Shown: positions 47,500 through 60,653 of the stretch, one piece after another
Position numbering within the stretch: position 1 is the stretch's first letter
How the letters are laid out: each line of letters starts with the position of its first letter
Origin: Cynocephalus volans
Lineage: Eukaryota > Chordata > Mammalia > Dermoptera > Cynocephalidae
Length of the DNA stretch: 64,000 bases
Reading direction: 5' to 3'
Assembly: GCF_027409185.1 (NCBI RefSeq)
Contig: NC_084462.1
Coordinates: forward strand, 21,055,577-21,119,576
Translations under genes and position numbers: made by a program
Notes under the pieces: generated by a model
Database searches by the model: none
The model's input: only the letters and a program-made list of their open reading frames with translations
What the model was told of the DNA's origin: nothing

Positions 47500-48060
47500 G
47501 GCGGGTGGGCCTGGCCGGAGTTATCCCCCCAGGGCCGGAGCCCGGCTAGAAGGAGGCAGAGTGCAGCCGGCTCGGAGGGGACACCGGGGGCGCCCGGGCC
47601 TCGGACGGGGAGGAGGTAGGACACGGGGACAGGGAGGGTCAGACGAGAAGACCAACAGCCCTGGGCCAGCGGGGGTGTCAGAGAGCCCCGAGGAGGCGGC
47701 CTTACCGCCAGGCTCAGCCAACCTACAGCCGCAGCCCGCCGGAGCCTCCAGGGCGCGCCCCGAGACGTCTGGCGGACTCGTGACGTCAGCGCGTGATCGC
47801 GGCGAGACCCACTTCCGGCGGAAGTGTGCGAGGACGGCCGAGGGGTTCCGGGCGGGCCGCTTATCTACTGTGAGGTGGGGGTCGCCCCTGGCCCCGTCCT
47901 CCGCGTCTCCGGGGGGCGTCGGGTGTGGCCGCTGGGCAGAGGGATTGTAGAGCACCGTTGCCAGGAGCGCCAGGAGAGGACCGTCCTGGGCCTCGTGCGG
48001 GCGAGAACGCGGGTGCTGGGAAATAGGCCGAGCCGCCCTGCCGCGTGGGAACAGCCCAGT
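47500..48060 (-). promoter_or_regulatory. CpG-island promoter and non-coding exon 1 of ZDHHC4
   Basis: CpG-dense DNA with a full CRE TGACGTCA (47781-47788) and a palindromic ETS pair CACTTCCGGCGGAAGTG (47810-47826), and no TATA box. On the minus strand a splice donor GCG|GTAAGG ends an exon at 47706. It joins well to the acceptor TGTAG at 46365, so exon 1 probably runs from about 47.8 kb to 47706. The transcription start is inferred from the motifs. Confidence 0.85.
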
Positions 48061-49430
48061 TGTGGTCCCCTCACAGCCAAGCAAGGGGACCCGGCGGCCA
48101 TGGGTAGTCACACTTGGGGGCTCCTATACTGTGTCTTCGTGGTGGACAAAGTTTGCTTGTAGCCAGCCACACTGTTGTGATCTGTCCTAACCTCTCCAAC
48201 ATCTGCCACCGCGGAAGCGGGTAGAAGACTTCTGTACCCATCAGAGTCAGATTCCGCTCCACGTGTCTTTGCTCCTGCTGTCTCTGTGCAGCTCTGAACA
48301 TCCTCCTGGGGGGCAGTGACAAGTGCTTGACTACAAACCTTGAGGATAAAAGGGAAGGTTGTGTGATGATAGGCAGACCTGGAGTGAGAAGAGGTGCTTC
48401 CAAACATAGCACTGAAAAGGCCCCTGCGGGTGTTTCTTTGCTCTGAACAGCTCTGACCAATGAGACCAATCTATTCTTGACGCCTCTGAAAACCTGAGCC
48501 GGGCTTATCCTCCCTTTGAGGAGAAATGTCTGATCTCCAAACGCTGGCCTTAAAGATCTTCTCTTTTCCTGTCTTTGCTACTACCTACCCCAACTTCTTG
48601 ATTCCTTTTCTTTTTCCTTTTTAAAAAACTCCTTACCAAGATGGACACCTTCTTTATACATTGTAGCCAAGGCCTTCATGAACTTGTGAACACAGAAATG
48701 AAAGAACAAAAACGAAAATCTGAAGATATACCAGGGAAGGCTGGTTGTAGATGGAGCTCCCTCAGGTCCAGAGTGGGCTAGATTTCATCAGTGTCTCCAG
48801 CTGACTCATCACCCTGCTGGTTGATAAGGAGCTGGTGGTTAAATATTTTGAATTACCTTTTCTACTCATAAACGCAGAGGTTTATTTTTATCCGCTTTCA
48901 TTTTTCTCTGGATGGTTTCAGTTTAGACTAGCTTGAATCTTGGTTTGAACACCTGTCGTATTTTGTACTGGGTTGCCTTTCTTTTAAAAAATGTATGCAA
49001 GTAATACAATATTATGTACTCCTGTAAGAGTCAAAATATACAAAACAAAAACAAAAATCTCCCTTAACCACCACCTCTCCCAAATCCCAGTCCCTTAACA
49101 GAATGAATCACTCCTATTTAGTGTGTATCCACCAAAACCTTCTATGTATTTATACATTTGTATTCACTCAACAAATATAAACTGGGTACCTAATATGTGC
49201 CAGGCACTGTTCTAGGCACTAGGAACATAGCAATAAGCAAAACAGAGGAAAATCCCTGACTTATAGAGTTTACTTTCTAGTATATATATATGCAAGTATG
49301 TAACTTGTTTACAGAAATGATAGTCTTATACATAACAGTTTCTGCATCTTGCTTTTTTTTCACTCAACAATATGACCTGGTAATCTTTCCACCCCACTGC
49401 GTGTATATCTACTACATTGTATTTACCTCA
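48061..49430. other. Intergenic sequence, no gene seen
   Basis: Upstream of the ZDHHC4 promoter. At 49149-49270 there is an old interspersed repeat ('gtgccaggcactgttctagg') with a relative at 62.0-62.13 kb. No supported gene. Confidence 0.5.
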
Positions 49431-49990
49431 TGTTGGGAAAATACAGGAAAATGGTCAGGGCCCCTCAGATGTTCAGAATCTTGCCGAGCATTTGATGTAA
49501 ATATGCACATGCGCCCAGGTGTTCCTTGGTTGTTGTCTAATGTAATTGCGCATGTGTGTCCAGGTGTCCTGGGTTATGGACTTAAGTATAAAGGTTGAGT
49601 GGCTCTGAGCCACAGTGCCCCCCGCCATCGTCAGATGCCCCGGGGTGGTGGGGGGCACAGCGAGGCCACTACTGCTGTTGGCGGCTGTTGCTGCCAGGGC
49701 CCCTGAGACCCTCCGCAAGGCTGTCGCCACCAGACCTGTAAGCTGCTGCTGCCGCCGTTGCTGAGGACTGAGCTTGTGTCGTCTGCCACATGGCTCCCGG
49801 GATCTTTCCCAGTTACCTGGCTTGGACCTGCATGTGAGGGGTCTGGTGACCCAACCTGGCATATGAGGGAGTCTAGTGACCCAGTCTGTACAATGGGTTT
49901 GAGAGGTCTGAACCCTAGCCATGGAAACTTAGTGTAACTAAAATAACGAAACATTTTGGCTTTAGTCATGAGTTACCTAACCAGACAACT
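49431..49990 (+). mobile_element. Solo LTR, copy 1
   Basis: Starts TGTTGGGAAAATACAGG, has a TATA box (TATAAA 49587-49592), a CTG-rich middle and a 3' part 'aacattttggctttagtcat'. It aligns over almost its full length with the reverse complement of the LTR at 60654-61186. Its 3' end differs from that copy, and I find no clean target-site duplication. No retroviral genes adjoin it. Confidence 0.75.
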
Positions 49991-50036
49991 GGAGTATAAA
50001 GCTACAAAAGGTGTAGCTTTATACCTTGTTATATAC

Positions 50037-50139
50037 TTTTTTTTTTTTTTGGCGGCTGGTGGTATGGGAGAACCGAACCCTTGACCTTGCTTGGTGTTAT
50101 AACACTGTGCTCTAACCAACTGAGCTAACAGGCCTGCCC
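50037..50139 (-). mobile_element. tRNA-Ile-like t-SINE monomer
   Basis: Poly-T, then the reverse complement of a tRNA-like body ('cttggtgttataacactgtg', 'ctaaccaactgagctaacag'). Confidence 0.9.
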
Positions 50140-50779
50140 GTGCTTTCCTTTACTTAGCTGAGCCATAACTCATCTGCCAGGGTCCCAAACTCCAGCGTCT
50201 ACAGGGGCTATGCAGTATAACAAATGGGTAAAGTGACAAAGTGGAGCAGGTGTGTTTTTTCTAAGCAGTAGCAGCTACTTACATAGACAAGGATTGTTAA
50301 CTTAACCAAAGGATACAGAATTCATGTTTTAAAAACATTTGAAAATCTGTATTTTTACAACATAAATATGATTTTTTAATATTGGCAGCTAATTCAAGAT
50401 TCTAAAATGCTGTTCAGGCTAAACACAAGACACCTGCAGGACAATTTAGCCCAAGAGCCACCAATCTGCAACCTCTAACTGTTCTGTTGCTAAATATTTA
50501 TGTTAATTAAAGTTTTTGCTATTACAAGCAATACAGCAGTGGAAATACCTGCACAAACTTAATTGCACGCAAATAGGAGTATTTTTCTAGGGCAGTTACA
50601 AGGAAGTAGAATTTCTGGGCCAAAGAGTAGACAGGCATTTTTAAATTTTAATAAATACTACTAAATTGCTCTTTAGCTACAAATGTCCGAAACAGCCTGT
50701 TTCTCTAAACCTTTTCCAGTATTCAATGCAATCAATTGTTTTAATATTTGTCATTCTGATGGGTGAAATGGTATTTGGT

Positions 50780-51050
50780 TGTTTATTTTCTCAACAAACA
50801 CTTATATAGCACTGTGTTCCGGACACTGTTCTAAGCACTTCAAAAAATTTCAAATACCATTTAATCCTTATAGTAAACCTGTGAGGTAGGGAGGAGGATA
50901 ATGATGATGATGATGATGATGATGATGCCACTTGTATAGATAGGGAAAGTGAGGCACAGAGCTAGGAAGTAATAGAACCAATATTCAAACCCAGACGGTT
51001 GGGCTGAAGAATCAGTCCCTGTTCTTAATTACTGCACTATGCTGTCCTTA
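50780..51050 (+). repeat. MIR SINE containing a (GAT)n microsatellite
   Basis: MIR signatures 'tagcactgtgttccggacac', 'gaaagtgaggcacagagcta' and 'cttaattactgcactatgct', with about nine GAT units at 50899-50927. Confidence 0.75.
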
Positions 51051-54000
51051 TTACAACTGGCCAATTTCCAGTGAGGTTGAACATCTTAATGTGTTTTTTA
51101 GCCAATTATCTTTCTGTACTGTGGATTGCTTACCAACACCCTTTGCCCATTTTTATTTGAGCTGTTTACCATTTTCTTATTGCTTTGCAGTACTTACACA
51201 TTTTATGTATTTGTTAGGGTACAGGCTGAGCTGCTTCTCTTAGTTTTTTTACTGAAACATAATTATCCATATTTGTGGAGTACAGAGTTGACTATCAGTA
51301 TTTGTGTACAATATGTGATGATCGCATCAGGATCATCAGCATATTTATCATTGCAAAATGTAATCATTCTTTGTGTTCATTCTCTTAGTTTCGATTCCTC
51401 CGAAAGGGGACCCTAAGACAGGGATTTAGTACAAGTAGTTTATTTTTGGAGATATTTCCAGAAAACATGGTGAAAGATTGGGGAAGTGAGAGAGAAAAGG
51501 GTGGAACATCGAGAAAGCAGGTGTTGATTAACAGGGTGCCACTGTGGCCACCTGGGGCTCAGCCCCACTGGGGATCCTCTGAGAGGCTCCATAGAACATG
51601 CCTCAGAATGTTCCACTGAGGAGCAAGAGAGCTGGAGTATTCAACCAACCACTCCTGGAGCAGTAACTCCCTAGCCCCAAGTACAAAGAATGCCCTCAGG
51701 CAATTACACTCAAGAAGCCATCAGTATGTACAAGAATTGTCTGCAGATGACGTCCATGGTGGGCATAGGGGATATGGGCAAGGCACCTACAATGTCTGTT
51801 ATGCTTTTGTAACAGAGGAACCCCAAAACACAATGGCTTTCACAGGAAAGAAGTTTCTTTCTTTCACATGCATTAACCCAGAGGTAGATAGAGCAGGAGT
51901 AGTGGGCATTTCTGTTGCACGAGATCCACAAGTTCACACGAAGACCAGGATTCTATCTGTTGCTTCACCACTAGGGCAGAGGTTCCCAAACATTTTCTGT
52001 TCACAGCACCTGTAGTGACTTAGAATTTTTTTCACAGAGCCCTTAGGCCAAAAGAAATGTCTGACAATTTTTTCTATTAAATAATTAGCTCTAAACAATT
52101 TAATAAGAATTTATGTCCTAACAATTTAGTGCCCCTTGGACACGGCACAATCTATTAAGCCTTAAAACCAGATGGGAAAACACCATTCTCATGTCCTGCT
52201 CTACACAGATATTCCAGTGGTACTTTTAAAATCTATTTTCACAACACATCAGGAATTTAGCAACCTAATGTTGAAAATGTGAACTAGCTCAAGCTAGCAA
52301 TTTCATGTAGAACATAGATGTTTCTTTGTTTCCTCAAAATTTTAAGCTATCCCACAGCACTTATGAGTATGCTGTGGCAGCCTGGAGTACTTCATGCGTG
52401 GTTTTTGGAGCCATGGCACTAGGGTATTGTCTTTAGCCATGGTCACCACCTTCCAGCCCCTGAGAAAGGGGTAAGAAGGCAATGGAAATCTGTTTCCATA
52501 TAAAGATGGGACCTGAAGATTATACTCCTCCTTTCTTGCTCAGATCCCATTAGCCAGAACTTAGTCACATAGCCATATGGCTGCAAGGGGAGCTGGGAAA
52601 TGTAGTCTCTAGCGGAGTGGCCATGTGTCCAGCTAGAACATGGAAGTGTGTATTACTAAAAGGAAGAAATAGAGGGAAATTATTCTCTATCACATTCTGG
52701 ACAGTAATTCTTTTGTTACTGGATTCAATGAGTCTTGTGAGCATAATCAATGAATGCAAACAAGGCCAGAAGTCTGGGTAGGAAGGTGTATCACTTGTTA
52801 TAAGTAAGGAGAACACTGGGGACTGCTCCCAAAGCAGTGTCTCCCCAAAGGGAGGGTTACAGCTTCTCTCGTTAAGGGTAAACATGAATATGCATAAGCT
52901 TTATTAAGTTATCACATGCAGAAGTGGGTACCTGCAGGCACAGGTGCAGTTAATCACCATGCTTGCTTGTGCATCCCATGTTTTACTAATTAGTAACTAT
53001 GTCACCCCTGAGTGGAGAATTTAGTATTGTAATAAGCAAAATTCACTCTAAGTTCAGAATTTTAGCCCCCAAACCTGGTGGGTCTGCTCTTAACTGGTTT
53101 CTGCTGGTTCTGTGGTCAGGAGATTCTCAACTGTCTGGAATTGGCTGTTCTTATGATCAACCCTGATCAGTCTCCTCCTTCCCTGATCCTTTGTCTCCGA
53201 TATAAATTACAAAGATTTTCTCCCTCATTTCTACATGTCTAACACTTTGTCTCTGACATAAATTACTAAGATTTTCTCCTACATGTCACATATCTGTTAA
53301 CTTCATTTATGGTATCTTTGTCATGCAAAGGTTTTAAATTCTGAAGTATTCAAATTAATCAGCCTTTTCTTTTGTGGCTTTTGTGTATTGTATCTTGTTT
53401 AACAAGATATTCTTTACTCCAATATTACACACACCAAAAAAAAAAAAAATACACACACATAAATATATTCTCTAATATTTTCTTCTAGTTGGTTTATGCT
53501 TCTATCTCTAATGCATATGGAATTTCTTCCCATGATGGCTGAGATCATTTCAGAAGGGAAAGGAGACATTGAATTCTTGTTCAGTGGTGTTTCCTCTCCC
53601 TTAGAGGTGAAGATATTAAAGAGAAAGCCTGAAGCCTCACTTGCCTTATTGAGGGACCATGAGAGAGGCCAGACTGGGGGTAAAACCAACACACTGAGAG
53701 GGAAGACCTGAGAGAGGTACAGAGAAATGGAACCAGAATCCCGAGTAAGCTGTGCCTGAAGCTTACTCCATCTGTGGACTTTATAGTTAGATGAGACATT
53801 TTTCAAACCACGTTGAGTTACATTATCTGTAACTTGCAACTGAAAACAACCATCCTAATCCTAACAGAAACATGTAGTCACTCAGCCATTTTTCCCCTAC
53901 CTCATGTTTTTCCTTTTAAACTCATTTTAAATTTTATAGACATATATAAATAACAGCAAAAAAAAAAAGACTGTACCTTACTATCTTAACTGCTACTTTA

Positions 54001-54810
54001 TTACTGTGTATATTTCTGCATGCATACAAAAATGAATTTTTATATTCATTTGAAAGGTTTAGATAGCTGTAATCACAGTAAGTAGACAATTTTTAATTTT
54101 GCTTGTTTTATTTAGTTTATCATAAGCATTTTTCACCTATCTAGATAGTTTTAATTATCACACAGGGATACAATATGATGAACTTAACATTCTCTTGTTG
54201 GACACCTGTATTATTTCCTACTTTTCAGGATCATAGATAGTTTTGCAACCAACATATTCATAGCTTTTTTTTTTTTTTTAGTTGAACTATTTTCTCAGGA
54301 TAAACCTCTAAGTGGTTGGTCTGCTCCCAAAACTCAGGTGCTTCTGGCATTTTACTTTTTCCCTCTGTTCTTCAAAACCTCCAAGCATGAACCTTGACAC
54401 CTGCATTTTATAAATAGCATAGGAGAAATCACACTGTTTAAGCCTAAAACCAAAAATGTAATTCAAGTGTGACAGAAAGGAGTGTATCACCTGTGACACA
54501 TGTAGCAAAGAATTCCTCTCTGGAGCATTCCTAAACCCTCCTGTCAGCCCCTGAAACTGGACCTGTAGGTATCAGTTTTTTACCTGCTGCAAGATCAGTT
54601 GACAGGATCAACCATCTTTTACACCATGATCTCTTGTCCCCGAGGGAATGACTGTGGCAATTCTTTGGAAATGGGATACAGAACTTCATAGCTACTCTTG
54701 TAATAGGCACATAGCACATGATGCTTATTTCCAATCAGTGATTTATTGGTCATGAGGAATTCTGCAACAAAGAAATAAAGAAAAAAGACAAAAAGGAACA
54801 CAACAAAAGT
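51051..54810. other. Intergenic sequence with old repeat debris
   Basis: No supported gene. Old repeat debris is likely around 51.8-52.45 kb ('gcagaggttcccaaacattt'...'tttggagccatggcac', hAT-like) and 52.9-53.3 kb. Short open frames lack motifs. Confidence 0.5.
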
Positions 54811-54814
54811 ATCT

Positions 54815-54935
54815 TTGTTAGAGGGCAAGGACTGGGTCTATCCTGGCTTACTATTATCAGTAACAACAATTTTAGGGCCTAGCTCATAGTAGATGCTCAA
54901 TAAAAATGTGCTGCATGAATGAATGAAAGAAAAAG
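54815..54935 (+). repeat. L2-like LINE 3' end fragment
   Basis: Contains 'gagggcaaggactgggtcta', 'cctagctcatagtagatgct' and 'gctgcatgaatgaatgaaag'. Confidence 0.65.
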
Positions 54936-55504
54936 ATGAATTATACCTGAAGGAATTCTGTATCCCGGATATGAGCAAAACAAAAATTCCTCTGGCCAGT
55001 AGGTGGGTCCACAGTGTGTCATGATTAGCCGGCTTAGAGAACAACGGGAATGCCCAACTTCCAAATTTCCATGTTGCCTTTACTACTGTGATGGCTTCCC
55101 CTTAAAGCAATTGTGCTCAGGCACCACATAACAGGGGATGGTCAGGGGAGAATCTCCATTTCCCGATTCACTTCTGAACTGGTCTTAACCCAGTGCACTG
55201 CTCAGCTCTCTTTGTCCAGAATGTTCTGTTACTCTGGTCTCCAGTACTGCGGTTCACTACCAGCAGTAGTATCTCTTTCTAGAATGAAACTGAAGAAGCG
55301 CACGACGTGACATTGTAAATGCTGTGCTCAGAGTTGTGGGGAAGAAATGAATGGCAATTTCTGCTTGGTGTCCCAGAGTCATGTGACTTTCTTATTAACA
55401 TGCTTGACACCAAGTGAATCGGGACTGCCACTGAGCTCTGTTAAGGACTGACATGAATGTAATTCCTGGAAGAAATGCAGAATGAAAATATTGGATGGGC
55501 GGCC

Positions 55505-55730
55505 ACATAGGGGTTAAGAGTGTGAGCTCAGGAATCAGGCTTCCTGGGTTCCAATCCAGGATCCATCTCTTCTAGCTGTATGGCTTTAGGCCAGTTACTT
55601 AACCTCTCTGGGCCTCGGTTTCTTCATCTGTAAAGTAAGGATAAGAGAATCTACCTCAAAGGATTGTTGTGCGGATTAAATGAGATAATACGTGTAAAGC
55701 ACATTTGATAAATATTGGCCACTAAAAATA
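55505..55730 (+). repeat. MIR SINE
   Basis: Contains 'gagtgtgagctcaggaatca', 'cttaacctctctgggcctcg', 'tcatctgtaaagtaaggata' and 'ggattgttgtgcggattaaa'. Confidence 0.85.
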
Positions 55731-58277
55731 TATAAATAAATAAATATTGGCCATTAATATCATAGACATAATCCTCAAAGTTAACAAATTAGTACTCGTC
55801 CAGAAGAACAAAGCAGGAAGTATTTCTGATACAAGAGGTCTGGGATATCAGGACTCTTTATGTTGCAAGTGATAGTAAGCCCAACTTAAAATAGTTTAAA
55901 CAGCAAAGGAGACTTCTTGGCCTCTGCCACTGGAATATCCAGAGATGATACTGGTTTCAGGAATGGTTTGAATCAGCAGCTCAATGGCATCATCAAGGAC
56001 AGAGGCTCTTGTCATCCCTCACTCTGCCCCTGGAGAATCAGCTTCATCCCAAGAATTCCAAGACCAACATTTCTCCTGGTGGTGGGATGGCTGCCACCCA
56101 CAGTTGGGGCTTCATGTGTCCATATACACATCCAATGAGGGGAGCGTGATCACATCTACCCTAGCCTTTCAAGTAGGAGTGTTGAGATTCACCATGATTG
56201 GGCTGACTTGGGTCATAGGCTCACCCCTGAATGAATGACAGGGCCAGCAAAATGGAATGTGCCATTTAACTTGTGTAAAACAAGGCCCCCTGCTGAAGCT
56301 GCAGAGGGCTCAGTTTCTCCCAAAGCACATGAGCTGCTCAGGAGAGGGGTTGGATTCCAGAAGGGAAGTCTGGGTACTTCCAGGAAGGGGTATGGATGCT
56401 GGTCGAGTATGCCATCAATAAGTAGACATCTAATAAAATGTCTGGAATGACAGAAGGAATATGTCAAAAATGTTCCCCCAAATTAAGATTAAGCCCAGGA
56501 TGAAAAAAAGTACAACAGTGAAAACATGGGTGCTTGGGACATGGCAGTAACTTGTGGTAGATGTCCTTCATTTCTCAGACTCAAAGGCAAATCTATTAAT
56601 AAAATTCCCTCCTGGCAACCGTCTCCTGCTGCAGGTTCAAGGAAATGTGCATTCAAAGGAAGGGGAAGGAAATTTTAGCCACAAAGCTGCAGTCACACAA
56701 TCATGCAAGGTCACCCAGAACGGACGTGATTCCTTAGGAAAGGCAAGAGAGTGTAAGGAGAGAAGAGGCTGAGGCTTTGCAACATCATAGGGCCAGCAGA
56801 AAAAAGAGGAGTTGGCAAAGAAAGCCAAGTTAGGATAGTCAAAGATGTAGGAGGAGAACCGGGGAAGAGGGGCACCATGGCAGTACGCTCTAATCTCCCC
56901 AGGGAGGCTCAAACAGGGGAGGCCAGTGGAAGGGGCCTGGAGTAAGTCTCCCACAGACTCCATGCAATGTTCCCAGAGAGTGTGAGGCATCCCCTATCCT
57001 GGCTCCAGTGATGACCGTAGATTAACCCACCAGGTTCAGACAACTCCTCTGGGCCAGCAAGCCCCCAAGGCAGCTCCTCTTCAGAGCCTGCTCTAACTGC
57101 TGCATCATTGGCTAGAGGCCCCTAGAATTAGCTAGGAAGGCCTAAGGAAGCCCTGCTCCTCGAGAAGGGGGACCTCAAGAATGCAGTATCAGAAGGGGTT
57201 CTGAAAATCAGTTTGAAGCAAAAAGACCAGAGGGAGAGGCACATGGAACACACGGGGTTTGTTTGTTACACACAAACACAGTGAGGTTGTTTGTTACAGC
57301 AGCTAGCGAGAATCACCCTGACTGTCCCACTCTGATCATGCTCCCAAGAGGGGAGTGGAACACCAGGAGGGAAGCTCACACAGCCCCAAAGTCAGCAGGC
57401 AGGCTGAAAGCAACCTCCTTTCTTTCCTTGTAGCTGGACTTAGCTTAGTTCCTGTGACTCGAGTTCCAATGGTGCAGCAAGTCTGTCCCTCAGCCACACT
57501 TTTGAGTCTCCCCTCCTTGCCCACCACTCAAACTCTTACTTCTTTGGGGTGTAAAAAAAAAAACTCTTACTCCCAGTGCAAACAGTCCCACTCTACAGTT
57601 TATGGTGTAAACCATAAGTTTCTGCAACACATTTTTTCTCTTCCCAAATCCCCAACTTCAACACTGAAAAAATAGTTTGGCTTTCAGACACTAAAATCCA
57701 CTTAGGAGGTGGAAGAACAAAAAGGTGGCTTTTTTTAAGCTAAATCTTCTCTCACCCACCTCCACACACTCAAGTACTCATCTAAACCTAGCTTGGCTGC
57801 TGGGGGTACAAGGAATGGGAAGGGTGAACGCCATAGCAGGGCCCAGTGCCAACCATCAAGCCTGCCCTCAAAATGCCATTATGTCAGCGGTCAACTTCAG
57901 CTCTCAGTCATGGGGATGGACAATCACCTGGACTGATCCCCATCCCCACCCCTGCAGGCTGTCACCCACCCCCCTTCCTTTGTCATCTGAGGTCTTAAGG
58001 ATACAGAGCAGCATACACAGAGGCTTTGGGTAGGAGTGAATGACTGCAAGACACAAATCCCCAGTTTGGACTCTGTTCAGAGTGGCTGGATGTGGCAGGA
58101 GAGACTTGGCAGGGAGAGAGTAAGATGCCAGCCAATTTTAAACCGATGTCTGGGTTTTCCCAGTCAATCCCCGTCTGCCCTCGTTTGCTCTCCTTGGCAG
58201 GCCTCTTACCCAGGCCCTCAACACATCCTGAATGAAGAGCTTTTTAGCCATATTCCGATCAACTTCCACTGTGGCAG
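55731..58277. other. Intergenic sequence, no gene seen
   Basis: No supported gene. The part at 55.85-56.24 kb resembles old repeat DNA ('cagcagctcaatggcatcat'). The remainder shows nothing recognisable. Confidence 0.45.
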
Positions 58278-58668
58278 TGTATTTGTTTGCTACGGATGCC
58301 ATAACAAAGTACCACGGACTGGGGAGCTTAAACAGGAATATATGTTCTCACCGTTCTGGAGGCCAGAAGTCTGAGATCAAGGCGTCGGCAGGGTTGGTTT
58401 CTCCCGAGGCCTCTCTGCTTAGCCTGTGGACACGCTCTTCCTGCTGTTTCTTCACATGGTCGTCCTTCTGTGCACGTCTGTATCAACATTTCCTTTTCTT
58501 CTAAGGACACCAGTCAGATTGAATTAGGTCCCACCCTAATAACTTAACTTGATTACCTGTTTAAAGGTCCTATATCTAAACACAGTCACATTCTGAGGTA
58601 CCAGGGGTTACGACTTTAACATATTAATTGGGGGGTGGGAGGGAGACACAATTCAGCCTGTAACAAAA
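58278..58668 (+). repeat. Ancient interspersed repeat, copy B
   Basis: Starts 'gtttgctacggatgccataa', has 'gttctggaggccagaagtct', 'aaggacaccagtcagattga' and 'cattctgaggtaccaggggt', and ends 'gacacaattcagcctgtaac'. It is the uninterrupted counterpart of the copy at 12.6-13.5 kb. Confidence 0.75.
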
Positions 58669-58819
58669 AGGGTCCATTTTGTGGTGTTCATGATCATATT
58701 TCTGTGGACTATTTAAGGGAAAAAAAAAATCTTCTCATGGAGAAGTCAGATCAACTACAAGATACTCTTAACAGGACCCCATGGTTGGGCTGGATGTGTT
58801 CCAGAGTTTGTAAAAGAAA

Positions 58820-59613
58820 AAATATTAGGAGGAAATCTACATGACCTTGGGTTTAGTGTTGAGTTTCAAGATTCAATACCAAAAGCACAATCCCTGTCCC
58901 AAGATTGATAAATTGGACCTTATTAAAATTTAAAACATTCATTCTGTGAATAATATTGTTAGCAGAATGAAAAGACAAGTCACATACTGGGATAAAATAT
59001 TTGTAAATCATATATCAGATACAAGACTTGTATCCAAACTACACACACACACACACACACTTAAAACTCAACAATTAAAAAAATTTTAAAATGGATAAAA
59101 TATCTGGGGTTGGCTGGTTAGCTCAGCTGGTTAAAGTGCAGGCTTACAACACTTGATTGGGTAGGATCCTGCAGCCTTATATCCCCATACCAGCCAGCTG
59201 CCAAAAAAAGAAAAAAAAAAAACCCAGGACAAAATATCTGAACGAGCACCCCACCAAAGAAGATACACAGAAGCATATGAAAAGATATTCAACATCACTT
59301 GACATTAGGAAAAGGCAAATTAAAACATCAGTGAGCTACCACTACATACCTATTAAAATGGCTAAAATCTACCCCCCCACCAGCTGCCAACGAACAAACG
59401 AAACCAATACCAATTACCTACCAAGAAAAGATGTGGAGCAGCTGGTGAGAATGCAAAACTGTACAACCACCTTGGAGACAGTTTGGCAGTTTGTTACAAA
59501 GCTAAACATAGACTTACCATATAATCCATAAATCGTGCTCCTAGGTATTTACCCAATCTGAAAATTTATGTCTAACCAAAAGTCTGTATGTGAGTGATTA
59601 GAGAAGACTTATT
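58820..59613 (+). repeat. Old L1 3' end, left part
   Basis: Contains 'aaattggaccttattaaaat'-type L1 DNA, 'gagcaccccaccaaagaaga', 'aagcatatgaaaagatattc' and 'ctattaaaatggctaaaatc'. It is interrupted by a t-SINE and by the composite retroposon, then continues at 61685 ('tctaattgccaaaaactgga'). It includes (AC)n at 59041-59060. Confidence 0.8.
59107..59230 (+). mobile_element. tRNA-Ile-like t-SINE monomer
   Basis: Body 'ggttggctggttagctcagctgg' (typed in part below 20: GGTTGGCTGGTTAGCTCAGC), then 'ccataccagccagctgcc' and an A-rich tail. A 10-bp duplication AAAATATCTG flanks it (59097-59106 and 59231-59240). Confidence 0.92.
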
Positions 59614-59760
59614 CCTTTTTTTAAAGTTTATTTGTTAATGTTTTTTTACATTTTATGATTTTGTTGTGGAGCAGCTTGAGGGGAGGGGGAGAGGGGAAAG
59701 GGGAAGGAAATAGGTGGGAGAAGGAGGAAGGAAGAGGGGCGGAGTTGAGTCCTGTGTCAC

Positions 59761-60160
59761 CCCTCATCATTCCTGCATGGAAGATCAGGGGGCTTCCAGC
59801 CGTGGCCTGGTCATTGCTGAGCTGGGTACAGATGTCAGAGGGGTGGGGTTGAAGCCCTTGCCCCTCCTCACCACCCCAGCTTGGGAGCCCAGGGTGCTTC
59901 CTGCAGCAACTTGGTGGTCGTGGCTGGGCTGATTGTGGTGTCGTGTTGGGGGGTATGGCTGAGGCCCTCAGCCCCCCATCGCCCCAGTTGCAGAGAGCCC
60001 GGGGTGCTTCCTGCAACAGCTCAGTGGTTATCACTGGGCTGGTTGCAGGTGTCGGAGGTGTTGTGTCTGAGGCCCTCAGCACCTCACCCTCGGCACTGGT
60101 TGCATTGTCAGGGGCCATGGCTGAGGACCCATCCCTCACCCTTCCCTGGCTTAGTAGCCC
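59761..60160 (-). repeat. Tandem repeat of 104-110 bp (VNTR-like)
   Basis: The phrase (A/G)GGGTGCTTCCTGCA(G/A)CA recurs at 59891 and 60001, with a diverged 'gggggcttccagcc' near 59787. The phrase 'ctgaggccctcagc' recurs near 59959 and 60068. There are three units plus a partial fourth. Confidence 0.8.
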
Positions 60161-60653
60161 AAGGGACTTCTGGTCCTTCTAGGTTTTATAGGTGTTCTTG
60201 GGTGATGTGAGACCTTTACTAGTTAATATCAAAGTTTGTCTCTGGTTGTGAGCATTTTGTTTTTTCTTTCAGGTCTGTGTTGGATTATTTGCTGTTCCTA
60301 CCACTTAAACTACACTAGAATGAATTTGTTGTCCTTTGCTTACTTCTAAAATGGGGGAACTCCCTGTGGGGACCAGCACTTGAGCCCTGTGGTTGAGCTA
60401 AATTGCTGCTTTGCTGCTGATTCCCTGGGGAAGGCTTTTTGTGCAGCTCAGGTTTTAATTGTTGACCTGTAAGTACTTCCAGGTCTTGTAAGATCTGGTA
60501 TACCTGGGTTGTGTGGAAACTCTGGCCTGGGCCTGAGTCTTTTTAGCAAATTGCACCCTCTGCAGTTCTATATTCCCGACCAGTCTCCACTGAGTGGTCC
60601 TATGCTGATTGGGGTCAGATCAGCTATCCATGCTGTGCCCCAGTATTCCCCCA

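Noticed and set aside
59621-60139. 172-codon minus-strand frame in the composite retroposon
   Set aside because: It mainly reads through the tandem repeat and CT-rich tract, and the translation has no recognisable retroelement or cellular domain.
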